From Piromyces finnis (Eukaryota > Neocallimastigomycota > Neocallimastigomycetes > Neocallimastigales > Neocallimastigaceae), in NCBI GenBank assembly GCA_002104945.1, contig MCFH01000037.1, positions 418,501 to 482,500 on the forward strand: DNA of 64,000 bases, given 5' to 3'. The notes beneath the pieces were generated by a model that was not told the origin of the DNA, searched no databases, and was given only the letters and a program-made list of their open reading frames with translations. The position numbers and the translations under genes are program-made. Shown here in pieces: positions 27,017 through 38,210 of this stretch (positions are counted from its first letter, which is position 1; every line of letters starts with the position of its first letter).

Positions 27017-29725
27017 TTATTCTTTAGCCTTATTTTCTATGTAACCATTTAATCCAATAACTTCCATATCAACAACTTCAAAGTTAATAACCCAATCTTT
27101 TGTTGAGGAACCACGAGTCATTGATGGTGTAAAGGATTCTTTCATATTTTGTTTAGTTGGGTGGAATTGATAGACACCATAATGAAGAGATTTATCAAGG
27201 GAAAGTCTAGCTGTTTCACCAATACCACCAAAACTAATACCATGGGTTTGATGGTAGTGTATATAATTATTATTGAAAACAATACTATTATAAACTTCAA
27301 AGTAAGGAGTTAATTCAAAGAGAAGAGTTTCTTCATTACCAAAATAGTTTCTAGATTCATGCCAACGTTCGGGAATGTAGGCACCTAGAATTATATTACT
27401 TTTTGTAATATGAGTACCAGAACAATTTTCGACAATAGGACGAGCATTAATTAAAAGAATGGTTGGTCCGGAATAATAAAAAATGTTACTTTCAAAGGAA
27501 TAAAGACTGTAACCATCTTGACTACCAGCGTAAAGAACATACCATGTACTTTGTTCCATATCGGATTCGGAAGGTATAGTATTATCTTCTTCATTATCAA
27601 GAAGATTTCCAAATAATTGTCTATTCTTTTCATCATCAAGTTTCTTTTGATCACTTGAGAAAAGTACGGATTCTAATGGTAAAATGTTACTTAAAAGCCA
27701 CATTTGATAAGGTGATAAAATTTTACTTTGACGAGACTTTTCACTATAGAGTGGAATGGTTTTTTCTTTAGTGAGAGAAGTGATATAAGGGGATATATCT
27801 GGTCCTAAAACTTCATCTTTTTCTAAAGTTGGTGTTTCAGGAATAGTAATTTTTTTATCCAAGGATATAATACTCACAAATTTATCACGAATAAATCCTT
27901 CAAAAGAATTAAAGATTCTTGGGAATTGCGATTTAATCCAATATTGAAGTTCAGCTAAAGTTAATCTTTCATCTTCAGGGAATACATCATTCTTTCCATT
28001 TTCTAAAATTTCACCTTTATCTAAGTAACGGTAAATTTGATCAATTAATGTCTTTAACATTTTACGATCAACGGCCATACGTTGTTGAGATTTTTTAGTT
28101 GTACCATTTTCGGTTAAGAAATTCTTATTTAAAAGAAGGAATTTTGAAATAGCAATATAAGCCATACCCTCAAAAATTTCAACCATATCATAATAGGTGA
28201 TATAGGATTTAAGATCTTGTTCATTAATTTCATAGATGGGTAAAGAATTTTTTTCAGCAAAACTGAAACTATTACCGACAGGTTCTTTAATTAAATATTT
28301 TTTTCTTTCTGGCATTATATCATAAACATGATAACCTTTTTCTGTGTAGGCTTCACTCATAGAAATTTCATTTAAAAGACGTCTTTCTTTCATGACTTTT
28401 TCAATTTCTTTTCTATCAATTTTATATTCATTCTTTTTAACAGTACCATCAAAGACAGAATGTGCCCAAATATCAATAATTCTATACATGGCAGAACCAA
28501 TATTAATATGAGATTCTAAACCATAAGAAGCAATACAATGTAAAAAGGCATGGAAACTAATTTCATTAATAGCAACACCAATTTTACTTTGATCTCTTTC
28601 ATGATAATGATACATATGTTGAGCAAAAGCTTCAAAAAAGTGATCAGCAACTTTTTGGTTTACCCCTAAATGTTCCTACATTAATGTATATATAATTTAA
28701 TAATAATATACGTAGATAATAAAAAAATTATTTCAATTATTATTTATTTTTATTTTTTTTTTAATTGTTAATATCTAATATGTTATTGCTTTTTTTATAT
28801 TAATATTAAACTACACATTACTAATTAATTATAATATAAATATATATATATATATATATAATTACATAAAAAGCATCTCTATCGAATTTTAATGTATTAA
28901 TTTCGTCATGTGTAATTTTATCATTAACTTCAACATTTTGATCAATACTTTTTGATCTTTTACATAAACCCTATATTTATAATCAATTAATATAATGAAT
29001 AAATATATAAGAAAAAATAAAAAAAATATTAGTATTAATGTATTTATTAATAATTAAAGAAATTCTTTTATATATATAATATTATTAAAATGAAAGTTAT
29101 ATCTATTTATGTTGATAATATATTCGATTTTTCTTTCTTTTTTTTTTTTTTTTTATTTTCATATTAATATTTTAAACTTTATTTGAATTTCTGTTATAGA
29201 TATAATATTAATTATTGATAAAATAGATCCAACATATTACTTTTTTTTTTTTTATCAATTTGAAGATTTATAATATTACTTAATTTGAATTTTTAAGTTA
29301 ATAAATAATGAATGAATTATATGTAAAATGTTTAATTTATAGAATTTAGCACTATGAAACAAAGTGATATTTGAAAATAAGTTCTAAATATTATAATTTC
29401 ATTAAACATTTTCTAAAAATAATAGTGTTCTTATTAATATTTATTATCTATCACAGAGTTATTTATTAATTGTAATTATTATAATATTTTTCTAGTAATG
29501 AAGTGATAACCTGTATAAAAAAATAGAAATGTTTATATTAATATATACTTTAAATAATAAGATAACAGTTCTTTTTTCTTTTGGATTAAAGCAAGATAAT
29601 AATGCCTTTACACAACTTGATTCAGAAGAACAATATTCTTCAATTTCTTCCGTCTCTTTATTCTTATTAAAATGTAAAAATCCTGTTTTCTTTTTTGCTG
29701 TATAACCAGAAATGATGGTTGCCAT
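27017..29725 (-). CDS. TLDc-domain protein (Rtc5/mEAK7-like)
   Basis: Three exons, 29549-29725, 28866-28970 and 27017-28675, join in frame for 646 residues. The first exon starts MATIISGYTAKKKTGFLHFN. The middle of the protein (EHLGVNQKVADHFFEAFAQH, then INEISFHAFLHCIASYGL) resembles the helical EF-hand-like region of Rtc5/mEAK7. The TLDc domain spans about residues 415-640, with WYVLYAGSQDGYSLYSFES, NIILGAYIPERWHESRNYFG, ISFGGIGETARLSLDKSLHY and a C-terminal WVINFEVVDMEVIGLNG. Known relatives bind the V-ATPase: Rtc5 promotes its disassembly, and mEAK7 works on lysosomes with mTOR. A vacuolar role is therefore likely but inferred. No N-terminal MG myristoylation signal is present, unlike some relatives. 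Exon 1 is less certain than the rest because it lacks family similarity. Confidence 0.85.
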
Positions 29726-30923
29726 TATAAATACACTTTTAATTTATTCTTTATTAAAAAATATTTATAGTAATAAAATTATGGAAAAATTTTTATTAAT
29801 CTATATAAATCATGTTACAATATATATATATAAAGGATAATTGATAAAATACTATTACAAATCTTTGGAATAGCTGAATATAAAATTTTTTTTTTCTTTC
29901 TTTTTTTTTTTTGCTTTGTTTATTATATTTATTATTATTAAATGTTTATTATAATAGTTTTTCTTTTTTTCTTTTTTTTTTTTTTTAATTTTATTTTGAA
30001 AGAAGAATATATTTTAAATATAAGAAAAATATTTTTCGCCAACCCATAAAAAAATGGATGTAATATAAATTATTAATTTAGTTAATTTATAATTTCTCCC
30101 TAATGAAAATCTCGATAAAAATTTTAATATCATAAATGTTATAAGAATTATAAAGTGCATTAATTTCATTTAAAGTAAATGTAAACTTTATTTTTTATTG
30201 TTCCATACCAAAGAATTAATTATATGAAATTTATAATTTATTATAATAATCCTTCTTTTAAGTATTCTTTCTTTCTTTTTTTTTTTATTTATTTATTTCT
30301 ATATAACCTAATTTTACATAAATAAAACTTGTTAATTTTAATTTGATAATATTTGTATATAACAGTATAAATATGATTACTATATTACTATTATTTTTAA
30401 AAATTTAATAAAAAAGTTGACAAAAAAAAAAAAAAAAGTGTAACCAATTTATTGTAAAATTTTTTGAATTAACTATTACAAATTACAGCACTTGTCAGGA
30501 GACAAATTTATGATTTTTATTAATTATTCAAATCTTCTGACTTTTATTATTAATTCATCTATACTATATATATATATATTTTATTGATTGATTATTTTAA
30601 TTTGTCTTTATATTATTGAATATTACAGGATAATAAAGGAATTATTTATATATTTTAAACAAAAGTTATTGTGTTTAATTTGTCAGCATTTTCAAAAGTT
30701 AATTTTTTTCCCTTTTTATTTAGTTACTTTTTAATAATAATGAAATAAAAAAAAAAAAAAAAAAACAAACTTTAAAGTTGTATGATAAGTAAAATGAGTA
30801 TATAATAATAATATTTTTTTCATTTAAAAATTTCAATTAAATTCATAAAAATTTAGATTGCATTTTAAATAGTAGTAAAGAGAGACAAATGGACTTTTAA
30901 CTTTCCTTATTTTTGATGATGCT
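29726..30923. other. A/T-rich intergenic DNA
   Basis: Upstream region of the TLDc gene, with poly-T and poly-A tracts. No gene or structural RNA seen. It leads into the 74-base direct repeat that flanks LINE D. Confidence 0.7.
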
Positions 30924-30997
30924 TCTTTGTGAATTATCATTTAATTCTGTATTGTATTAAAATTCCTTATTTTTTTAACATCAACACTTGTAGTAAA
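30924..30997 (+). repeat. 74-base direct repeat, left copy
   Basis: Starts TCTTTGTGAATTATC and ends TAGTAAA. It recurs at 33347-33420 with about five substitutions and no indels. The two copies bracket LINE D and therefore look like an unusually long target-site duplication that has had time to diverge. Confidence 0.88.
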
Positions 30998-31374
30998 TTT
31001 TTTTTTTTTTTTAACAGCATCAAATATTTTTAAACTTTATTATTAATTTAATTAAAATTATAATACATATAATATAAAAAATTAAAAAATAAAAATAAAA
31101 ATAAAAAAAAATGGTTTAAATAAACATAAATGAATAAAAAATTGTGTATAATGTATTCTACTAAAGTATAATAATTGTATTTGACTTCCAATGGGACACC
31201 GAGTCAAAGATCAAAATTTTATCATGGGACAAAATTATGATCTCCATTGGTTGCTGGCCAATAGCAAAAAGCATGATTTTGGTCAGTTGTTCCGCGGTTA
31301 TCGTCAAGAATGGTGTTCCTTCGTTAGTGTAAGATTGAATCTGACACTTGCAAAATTCTTTCCATTCCTTTGAA

Positions 31375-31379
<5 letters not shown>

Positions 31380-31416
<37 letters not shown>

Positions 31417-33330
31417 GGCATCAAATATTTTAAACTTTATTATTAATTTAATTAAAATTATAATACATGTAATAAAAAAATTAAAAATAAAAATAAAAAT
31501 AAAAAAAAATATGTTTAATTAAACACAAATGAATAAAAATTGGGTATAATGTATTCTAGTAATTTTAATTAAAGTAAGAAAGCCACTATCATACTAAAGT
31601 ATAATAATTGTATTTGACTTCCAATGGGACACCGAGCCAAAGATCGAAATTTTGTCATGGAACAAAATTATGATCTCCATTGGTTGCGCTGGCCCTCCTG
31701 GCCTGTCTTACTGTTTCTTCAGCATTGACGCTCTTGGATGTTGCTTCAAACCTTTTGAACATTGACCATTGCTGGCCAATAGCAAAAGGCATGATTTTGG
31801 TTAGAAGTTCCGCGGTTACCGTCAAGAATGGTGTTCCTTCGTTAGTACCAGATTGAATCTGACGCTTACAAAGTTCTTTCCATTCCCTTGAATTGTAATT
31901 AATATTGTTAAAACTTCTTCCCCCAAGAAGGAATTTAAATATTTTACTGCACACACTAGAATAATCATACACATTAATATTCACCGGATTATTAGAACTA
32001 TTACTATCATTAACTAAATTACTATCTAAATTAGAATTATTATCTTCACTATTGCTATCATTACTAATATCATTACTAATATTATTATTTCTATTACTAC
32101 TATTGTTATTATTACTATTGTTATTATTAATATTATTACTATTACTATTACTGTTATTGCTATCTCTGCTGATATTAACATTTTCATTATTATTGATAGG
32201 ACTATTGGAATTACGTTGACTGAAAAAATTTAATAGATGGACTATAGAATCATAATGTTTAATACGGATATCTCTAAATGTTGGACAATCTAATAACCAA
32301 TGTTTAATACTTTGATCTCCACACTTGCAACATGGACAGTAGTTAGGACAAACTGGATCAACAAATTTAGCAGCTTTGGCAACTCTAGCATCCAACTTGT
32401 ATCCGCTTCTTGCTTTCAATAGCCAGTAGAAGCCATAGGCAAACTCTGGGTACTCATAACATAATTTAATAAAATCTTTAGTTTCAATAAACTTATTATC
32501 ATCATAATATTGCGCTTTGATTGAATTCCCTTTGAGATCTTTCCAATAAAAGTTTTTAACTGCTTTAACATCTCCATGTTTCTTTAATTTTTTATCAAGT
32601 GTCCTATTTGATTTGCACCACGTGTATTTTCTAAATTTAGGAATGTAATTGACAAGGTGTGAGATAATACAATTTGAGTTTTTCCATTTGTTAAAACATC
32701 TAACCTGAGCTAATGCACATTTGGCTGACAATGGAGGAATATTCAAATCTTTTGAGATAGAGTATAAAGATATAAACGATACAGCTTTATGAACTCCGGC
32801 AACCCATCGTAATCCTTTGTTAACATGCTTCTGAGCAATCCTAGACCTAGCTTTGTTGGATCCAAGTAATGGTGCAAAGTATGAAACTCTGCTAATCACT
32901 TGTGAGTTAAGTACTAGTTTTTTGAAAGGAATAGGAATATTAGGATTTCTTAAGAATTTACTGACTGAGAAAAGCCCTTTCAAAACCTTGTTATTAAGAG
33001 CTTTAATTACTGGTTTAAGGGACAGATTCTTATCAAATGGAACACCAAGATAAGTATAGCAATCAGTAGTTGGAATGGGTTGTCCTGCTAAGTAAAATGT
33101 TGGATCTCTCTTGATCTGATTTTCTATTGATTCAGGACGAATCACCATCGTTGAACATTTCTGAATACCAAATTCCATTTCATTATACAATGCCCATTCA
33201 TTAACTCTTCTAAGCATCTTTTTTAAGCATCCTCTTGTTGGAGCACAAATAACTATATCATCTGCAAAAAGTCCACCACAGCATCGAGTGTCACCTAAAC
33301 TGACTCCTAGATCTTCGCACTCTTTAAATA
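31380..33330 (-). mobile_element. LINE copy E, 5' truncated, inside D
   Basis: Poly-T from 31380, family 3' end TAACGGCATC on the plus strand, then about 1.9 kb of 3' sequence. The 5' break lies in the RT region at CTCTTTAAATATA. No target duplication is seen; instead TTTAAATAT is shared between E and the D sequence at the junction, and about 45 bases of D are missing. Confidence 0.85.
31655..33330 (-). pseudogene. LINE ORF fragment: end of RT to C-terminus (copy E)
   Basis: Open from the Met at 33217 to the normal stop (520 residues), and open further upstream to the truncation, including the FADDIV catalytic block. Retains the RT thumb, the zinc knuckle CKCGDQSIKHWLLDC, the NVNISRD-type Asn linker and the C-terminal domain. 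It carries GVHKAVSF where copy A lacks Gly-Val. Truncated, so not functional as an element. Confidence 0.9.
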
Positions 33331-33346
33331 TATTTTACTGCACACA

Positions 33347-33417
33347 TCTTTTTGAATTATCATTTAATTCTGTATTGTATTGAAATTTCTTATTCTTTTA
33401 ACATCAACACTTTTAGT

Positions 33418-33420
<3 letters not shown>
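33347..33420 (+). repeat. 74-base direct repeat, right copy
   Basis: Partner of 30924-30997. Its last 14 bases, ACACTTTTAGTAAA, also serve as the target duplication of LINE A and reappear at 46581-46594. Confidence 0.88.
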
Positions 33421-33456
<36 letters not shown>

Positions 33457-33692
33457 GGCATCAAATATTTTAAACTTTATTATTAATTTAATTAAAATTA
33501 TAATACATGTAATATAAAAATTAAAATAAAATAAAAATAAAAAAAAATATGTTTAAATAAACACAAATGAATAAAAATTGGGTATAATGTATTCTAGTAA
33601 TTTTAATTAAAGTAAGAAAGCCACTATCATACTAAAGTATAATAATTGTATTTGACTTCCAATGGGACACCGAGCCAAAGATCAAAATTTTA

Positions 33693-36600
33693 TCATGGGA
33701 CAAAATTATGATCTCCATTGGTTGCGCTGGCCCTCCTGGCCTGTCTTACTGTTTCTTCAGCATTGACGCTCTTGGATGTTGCTTCAAACCTTTTGAACAT
33801 TGACCATTGCTGGCCAATAGCAAAAGGCATGATTTTGGTTAGAAGTTCCGCGGTTACCGTCAAGAATGGTGTTCCTTCGTTAGTACCAGATTGAATCTGA
33901 CGCTTACAAAGTTCTTTCCATTCCCTTGAATTGTAATTAATATTGTTAAAACTTCTTCCCCCAAGAAGGAATTTAAATATTTTACTGCACACACTAGAAT
34001 AATCATACACATTAATATTCACCGGATTATTAGAACTATTACTATCATTAACTAAATTACTATCTAAATTAGAATTATTATCTTCACTATTGCTATCATT
34101 ACTAATATCATTACTAATATTATTATTTCTATTACTACTATTGTTATTATTACTATTGTTATTATTAATATTATTACTATTACTATTACTGTTATTGCTA
34201 TCTCTGCTGATATTAACATTTTCATTATTATTGATAGGACTATTGGAATTACGTTGACTGAAAAAATTTAATAGATGGACTATAGAATCATAATGTTTAA
34301 TACGGATATCTCTAAATGTTGGACAATCTAATAACCAATGTTTAATACTTTGATCTCCACACTTGCAACATGGACAGTAGTTAGGACAAACTGGATCAAC
34401 AAATTTAGCAGCTTTGGCAACTCTAGCATCCAACTTGTATCCGCTTCTTGCTTTCAATAGCCAGTAGAAGCCATAGGCAAACTCTGGGTACTCATAACAT
34501 AATTTAATAAAATCTTTAGTTTCAATAAACTTATTATCATCATAATATTGCGCTTTGATTGAATTCCCTTTGAGATCTTTCCAATAAAAGTTTTTAACTG
34601 CTTTAACATCTCCATGTTTCTTTAATTTTTTATCAAGTGTCCTATTTGATTTGCACCACGTGTATTTTCTAAATTTAGGAATGTAATTGACAAGGTATGA
34701 GATAATACAATTTGAGTTTTTCCATTTGTTAAAACATCTAACCTGAGCTAATGCACATTTGGCTGACAATGGAGGAATATTCAAATCTTTTGAGATAGAG
34801 TATAAAGATATAAACGATACAGCTTTATGAGCAACCCATCGTATTCCTTTGTTAACATGCTTCTGTGCAATCCTAGACCTGGCTTTGTTGGATCCAAGTA
34901 ATGGTGCAAAGTATGAAACTCTGCTAATCACTTGTGAGTTAAGTACTAGCTTTTTGAAGGGAATAGGAATATTAGGATTTCTTAAGAATTTACTGACTGA
35001 GAAAAGTCCTTTCAAAACCTTGTTATTAAGAGCTTTAATAACTGGTTTAAGGGACAGATTCTTATCAAATGGAACACCAAGATAAGTATAACAATCAGTA
35101 GTTGGAATGGGTTGTCCTGCTAAGTAAAATGTTGGATCTCTCTTGTTCTGATTTTCTATTGATTCAGGACGAATCACCATCGTTGAACATTTCTGGATAC
35201 CAAATTCCATTTCATTATACAAGGCCCATTCATTAACTCTTCTAAGCATCTTTTTTAAGCATCCTCTTGTTGGAGCACAAATAACTATATCATCTGCAAA
35301 AAGTCCACCACAGCATCGAGTGTCACCTAAACTGACTCCGAGATCTTCGCACTCTTTAAATATATCATTAATAAAGAGATTAAAGAGAATAGGAGAAAGA
35401 GGGCATCCTTGACGGACTCCTTTCTTCACATCAAAAGATTTCGAGAATTGTCCATCTAATTTGACATTAGCCTTAGATGTTAAATATAAATTTTTGATGA
35501 ATTGTAAACTCTTACCTCGGATTCCTAAACAATCTAATTTATGGAGAATATTACCGATTGGGACTGAATCGTATGCTTTCCTGAGATCTAAAAAGGCCAA
35601 ATATGTCTCTTTATTATCTAATTGACGTCTACGGCATATTTCTTGGATTGAAATGAAAAGACTGATACTTTCTTCCTTTTTTCGAAAACCAAATTGTTCA
35701 GGTCTAATGAAATTATTCTTTAGACCATATTCTGAGATTCTAGTGGTGACAATTTTGGAAATCAACTTAATACCATTATTGATAAGTGATATACCTCGAT
35801 AGTTATCACAATCTGTCAAATCACCCTTCTTAGGAATAGAAACAATACTGGATTCATTCCATGAGTTGGGGAAGTCTCCATCCCAAATACGGTTGTATAA
35901 TTTAAGAATAAAATTTAAACCATAAGCATCATTATCTGAAGTGGTATTACCGGAAGAATTATTATCTGTAGCATTATTAGAATCATTACTTGATGGAATT
36001 AATGCTTTGTAAAATTCAATTGGAATACCATCCGGACCTGATGCTTTATAATTCGGAGTAGAGAGGATAGCTGACTTGATTTCATCAATACTAATATCTT
36101 GGTTGATATCCCATTCATCAAGCATAGGGAGTGAAAAACGTTTATTCGTTGGTTCTTCATACCAATGCTCCAAATCAAGACTTACGCCACTTGGATCTGA
36201 TGCAAGATTTTCGAAATGATCATGCCACACATCTAGTTGTTCTTCCGTAGCAACAACTAATTCTCCATTTTTATTTTTAATTGGTTGAGCAATAAAGAAA
36301 GAATCTTTTCCAATTTTTGCAGTTTTCTTGATCCATTTCCAGGCCTTCTTAGGATTATGACTCTTCATATACTCACATCCTGTTTTAATCCAATGAAGAT
36401 ATTCTTGCTTCCTAAATTCATTACATCTTTTGTGGATGTAATCAATGAGCTTACGGTAGATTTTAATTCTTTTAATAAATTCATCTATATCATAAATTCT
36501 TTCTTTTTTAAATCTCTTATACAACTTCATTTTGATTTTTTGGAGATTAAAAATTTGTTGTGAAATATGAAATGAAGACTTTATAACATTATTTGCTGAG

Positions 36601-38210
36601 GTAATACTGAGCTCGTCTGCAATTGAAAAAGCAGTTGAAGTAAATTCTTTGGAAAGATCATCTGTAGAAACATTAGGATCGTTGAATTTTGCTGAAAGTA
36701 TTTGGAATTTATTATGACTGAGAATAGATTCCTTTTCCTCAATACATTTTAATCTATTCCATTTCAGAATTTTCTTAGGAACGTTAAAGTCATTAGAAAA
36801 ATCTTCCATAGGAATAATTTTACCATTAATAAGAAGTGGCTTATGGTCTGATACAGGATAAAAATTATTTATAAATGATCCTGAGTGAATAAGATCTTTC
36901 ATCTTCGAATTGATAAGAGCATGGTCAATGTCGGAAGATTGTTCACCTCGAGTCCAAGAGATAGTAGACCCTCTAAGCGGAAGAATTTCCCAATCTCCTA
37001 ATCCATTAGTTGATAACCAGTTGGATAATTTTACTTTAGACATATTAAAATCACCAACAAGAATCGATGGATGGGATGAATGAGTTTGTAACCACAAGCG
37101 AACTTCTAACTTTGCATGATCAACATAGATGTTGTGATGACTATGAGGCATATAAACATTTCCAATCGAGCATTTGAATCTATTCCAGAGACTAAAAGTA
37201 TAAATAGAAATAATATACTTTCCAGAGAAGTTTTCAAGTGAGGCTTGACACGAATTGTGAAAACCTAAATATAAACCTCTCATTCCAGGAACTGATTCGT
37301 CAGCTTTCTTGAAAAAGTGTCTATAGTTTCGCAAAGTAACACGACAAGGATAATCTGTATTCGATCCAGAACCATTACCAATTTCTTGGAAACATAAGAA
37401 TAATGGTTTGAAAATAGCTGTGAAATAGCTAATACTATCTCTCTTTTCATGATTCCACCCATTGGTGTTCCAACTAAGACAAAAAGAAAAGTTATCAGGC
37501 TTGTTGGATGAGGAAGAATCGTTGCTATTATTATTATTATTAAAGTCATCGTTATTAATGGATGATGCATCAGAGGAATAAGTAGAACTATTACTAGATG
37601 GCTGTGAAACTGAAGAACTATCAACTATTGAACTGTTATCAGAGTTGATAGAACTATTAGAATTAATTGTTGAATGTTGAGATTGAAATTGTGTTTGCTG
37701 TAGATCTGGAATATTTTCATGATGGGAAACTTGTTGAAGATCCTGTTGAAGATCTTGTTGAAGATCGGATTGTTGATGAGATTGTTGAACTGATTGTTGA
37801 ACTGATTGTTGAAATGATTGTTGAATAGAATGTTGATGTTTATTAGAAACTAAAATTTTACGTTTGAGAGTGGAAAAAGTGTATTTGTGATTCCTTCTAC
37901 TACGAGCTGAAAAGGAAATTGAGGTAACTGAAAGTTTCTTCTTTAACATGTGTAAGATTTTAATACAATCTTTTGATGAACCATGAACCTTGACTAAGAA
38001 AAAGTGATCATTGAAAGTTTGAAAATATTTAACACTAATAACTGAATTAAGTTTATCTTCTAGAATAACCTCGAGTTTTTCCCATAGCATATTTACTGAC
38101 CATGATCGAATACCACGGATAAAGAAGGAGCGAATATCATCTAAGGGGATACCATAAGACCGGGTACCACGTCTGATATAATTCTTATCTTTAATATAAA
38201 GGACTGACAT
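33693..38210 (-). CDS. LINE polyprotein: endonuclease-RT, single ORF, intact
   Basis: 1505 residues starting MSVLYIKDKNYIRRGTRSYG. Residues about 40-120 alternate strand and helix patterns like an RRM (possible RNA-binding ORF1-type part). A Gln/Ser-rich linker follows (130-240). AP-type endonuclease spans about 243-460, with SWNTNGWN, CFQEIGNG, LVGDFNMS and the terminal SDHKPLL. Reverse transcriptase spans about 690-990, with YKASGPDGIPIEFYKAL, FLDLRKAYDSVP, RQGCPLSPILFNLFIND and the catalytic FADDIV near 972. A CX2C-x6-H-x4-C knuckle lies near 1280 (CKCGDQSIKHWLLDC). After an Asn/Ser linker there is a conserved 105-residue C-terminal domain ending GDHNFVP that I cannot assign. No RNase H domain seen. 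Compared with E, two residues (Gly-Val) are deleted near RWVA. Host genes lie outside the array; the 5' leader is described separately. Confidence 0.93.
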   Translation of the reverse strand: MSVLYIKDKNYIRRGTRSYGIPLDDIRSFFIRGIRSWSVNMLWEKLEVILEDKLNSVISVKYFQTFNDHFFLVKVHGSSKDCIKILHMLKKKLSVTSISFSARSRRNHKYTFSTLKRKILVSNKHQHSIQQSFQQSVQQSVQQSHQQSDLQQDLQQDLQQVSHHENIPDLQQTQFQSQHSTINSNSSINSDNSSIVDSSSVSQPSSNSSTYSSDASSINNDDFNNNNNSNDSSSSNKPDNFSFCLSWNTNGWNHEKRDSISYFTAIFKPLFLCFQEIGNGSGSNTDYPCRVTLRNYRHFFKKADESVPGMRGLYLGFHNSCQASLENFSGKYIISIYTFSLWNRFKCSIGNVYMPHSHHNIYVDHAKLEVRLWLQTHSSHPSILVGDFNMSKVKLSNWLSTNGLGDWEILPLRGSTISWTRGEQSSDIDHALINSKMKDLIHSGSFINNFYPVSDHKPLLINGKIIPMEDFSNDFNVPKKILKWNRLKCIEEKESILSHNKFQILSAKFNDPNVSTDDLSKEFTSTAFSIADELSITSANNVIKSSFHISQQIFNLQKIKMKLYKRFKKERIYDIDEFIKRIKIYRKLIDYIHKRCNEFRKQEYLHWIKTGCEYMKSHNPKKAWKWIKKTAKIGKDSFFIAQPIKNKNGELVVATEEQLDVWHDHFENLASDPSGVSLDLEHWYEEPTNKRFSLPMLDEWDINQDISIDEIKSAILSTPNYKASGPDGIPIEFYKALIPSSNDSNNATDNNSSGNTTSDNDAYGLNFILKLYNRIWDGDFPNSWNESSIVSIPKKGDLTDCDNYRGISLINNGIKLISKIVTTRISEYGLKNNFIRPEQFGFRKKEESISLFISIQEICRRRQLDNKETYLAFLDLRKAYDSVPIGNILHKLDCLGIRGKSLQFIKNLYLTSKANVKLDGQFSKSFDVKKGVRQGCPLSPILFNLFINDIFKECEDLGVSLGDTRCCGGLFADDIVICAPTRGCLKKMLRRVNEWALYNEMEFGIQKCSTMVIRPESIENQNKRDPTFYLAGQPIPTTDCYTYLGVPFDKNLSLKPVIKALNNKVLKGLFSVSKFLRNPNIPIPFKKLVLNSQVISRVSYFAPLLGSNKARSRIAQKHVNKGIRWVAHKAVSFISLYSISKDLNIPPLSAKCALAQVRCFNKWKNSNCIISYLVNYIPKFRKYTWCKSNRTLDKKLKKHGDVKAVKNFYWKDLKGNSIKAQYYDDNKFIETKDFIKLCYEYPEFAYGFYWLLKARSGYKLDARVAKAAKFVDPVCPNYCPCCKCGDQSIKHWLLDCPTFRDIRIKHYDSIVHLLNFFSQRNSNSPINNNENVNISRDSNNSNSNSNNINNNNSNNNNSSNRNNNISNDISNDSNSEDNNSNLDSNLVNDSNSSNNPVNINVYDYSSVCSKIFKFLLGGRSFNNINYNSREWKELCKRQIQSGTNEGTPFLTVTAELLTKIMPFAIGQQWSMFKRFEATSKSVNAEETVRQARRASATNGDHNFVP

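Larger units (their letters stand above)
30998..33346 (-). mobile_element. LINE copy D, old and truncated, interrupted by E
   Basis: Poly-T at 30998-31012, then family 3' end, 3' UTR and C-terminal coding sequence up to 31379. E interrupts it there, and a remnant (TATTTTACTGCACACA) is left at about 33331-33346. Sequence is visibly diverged from the other copies: an internal deletion after ATTGGTTGC, several substitutions and a broken frame. It is the oldest LINE here. Confidence 0.85.

Noticed and set aside
29477-29515. Possible extra TLDc-gene exon after a TTTATACAG acceptor
   Set aside because: All three frames reach a stop before any GT donor, so it cannot be an internal exon.
36285-36563. 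Plus-strand open frames opposite the LINE polyprotein
   Set aside because: Shadow of the minus-strand coding region; the equivalent frame in copy C changes with the sense codons.
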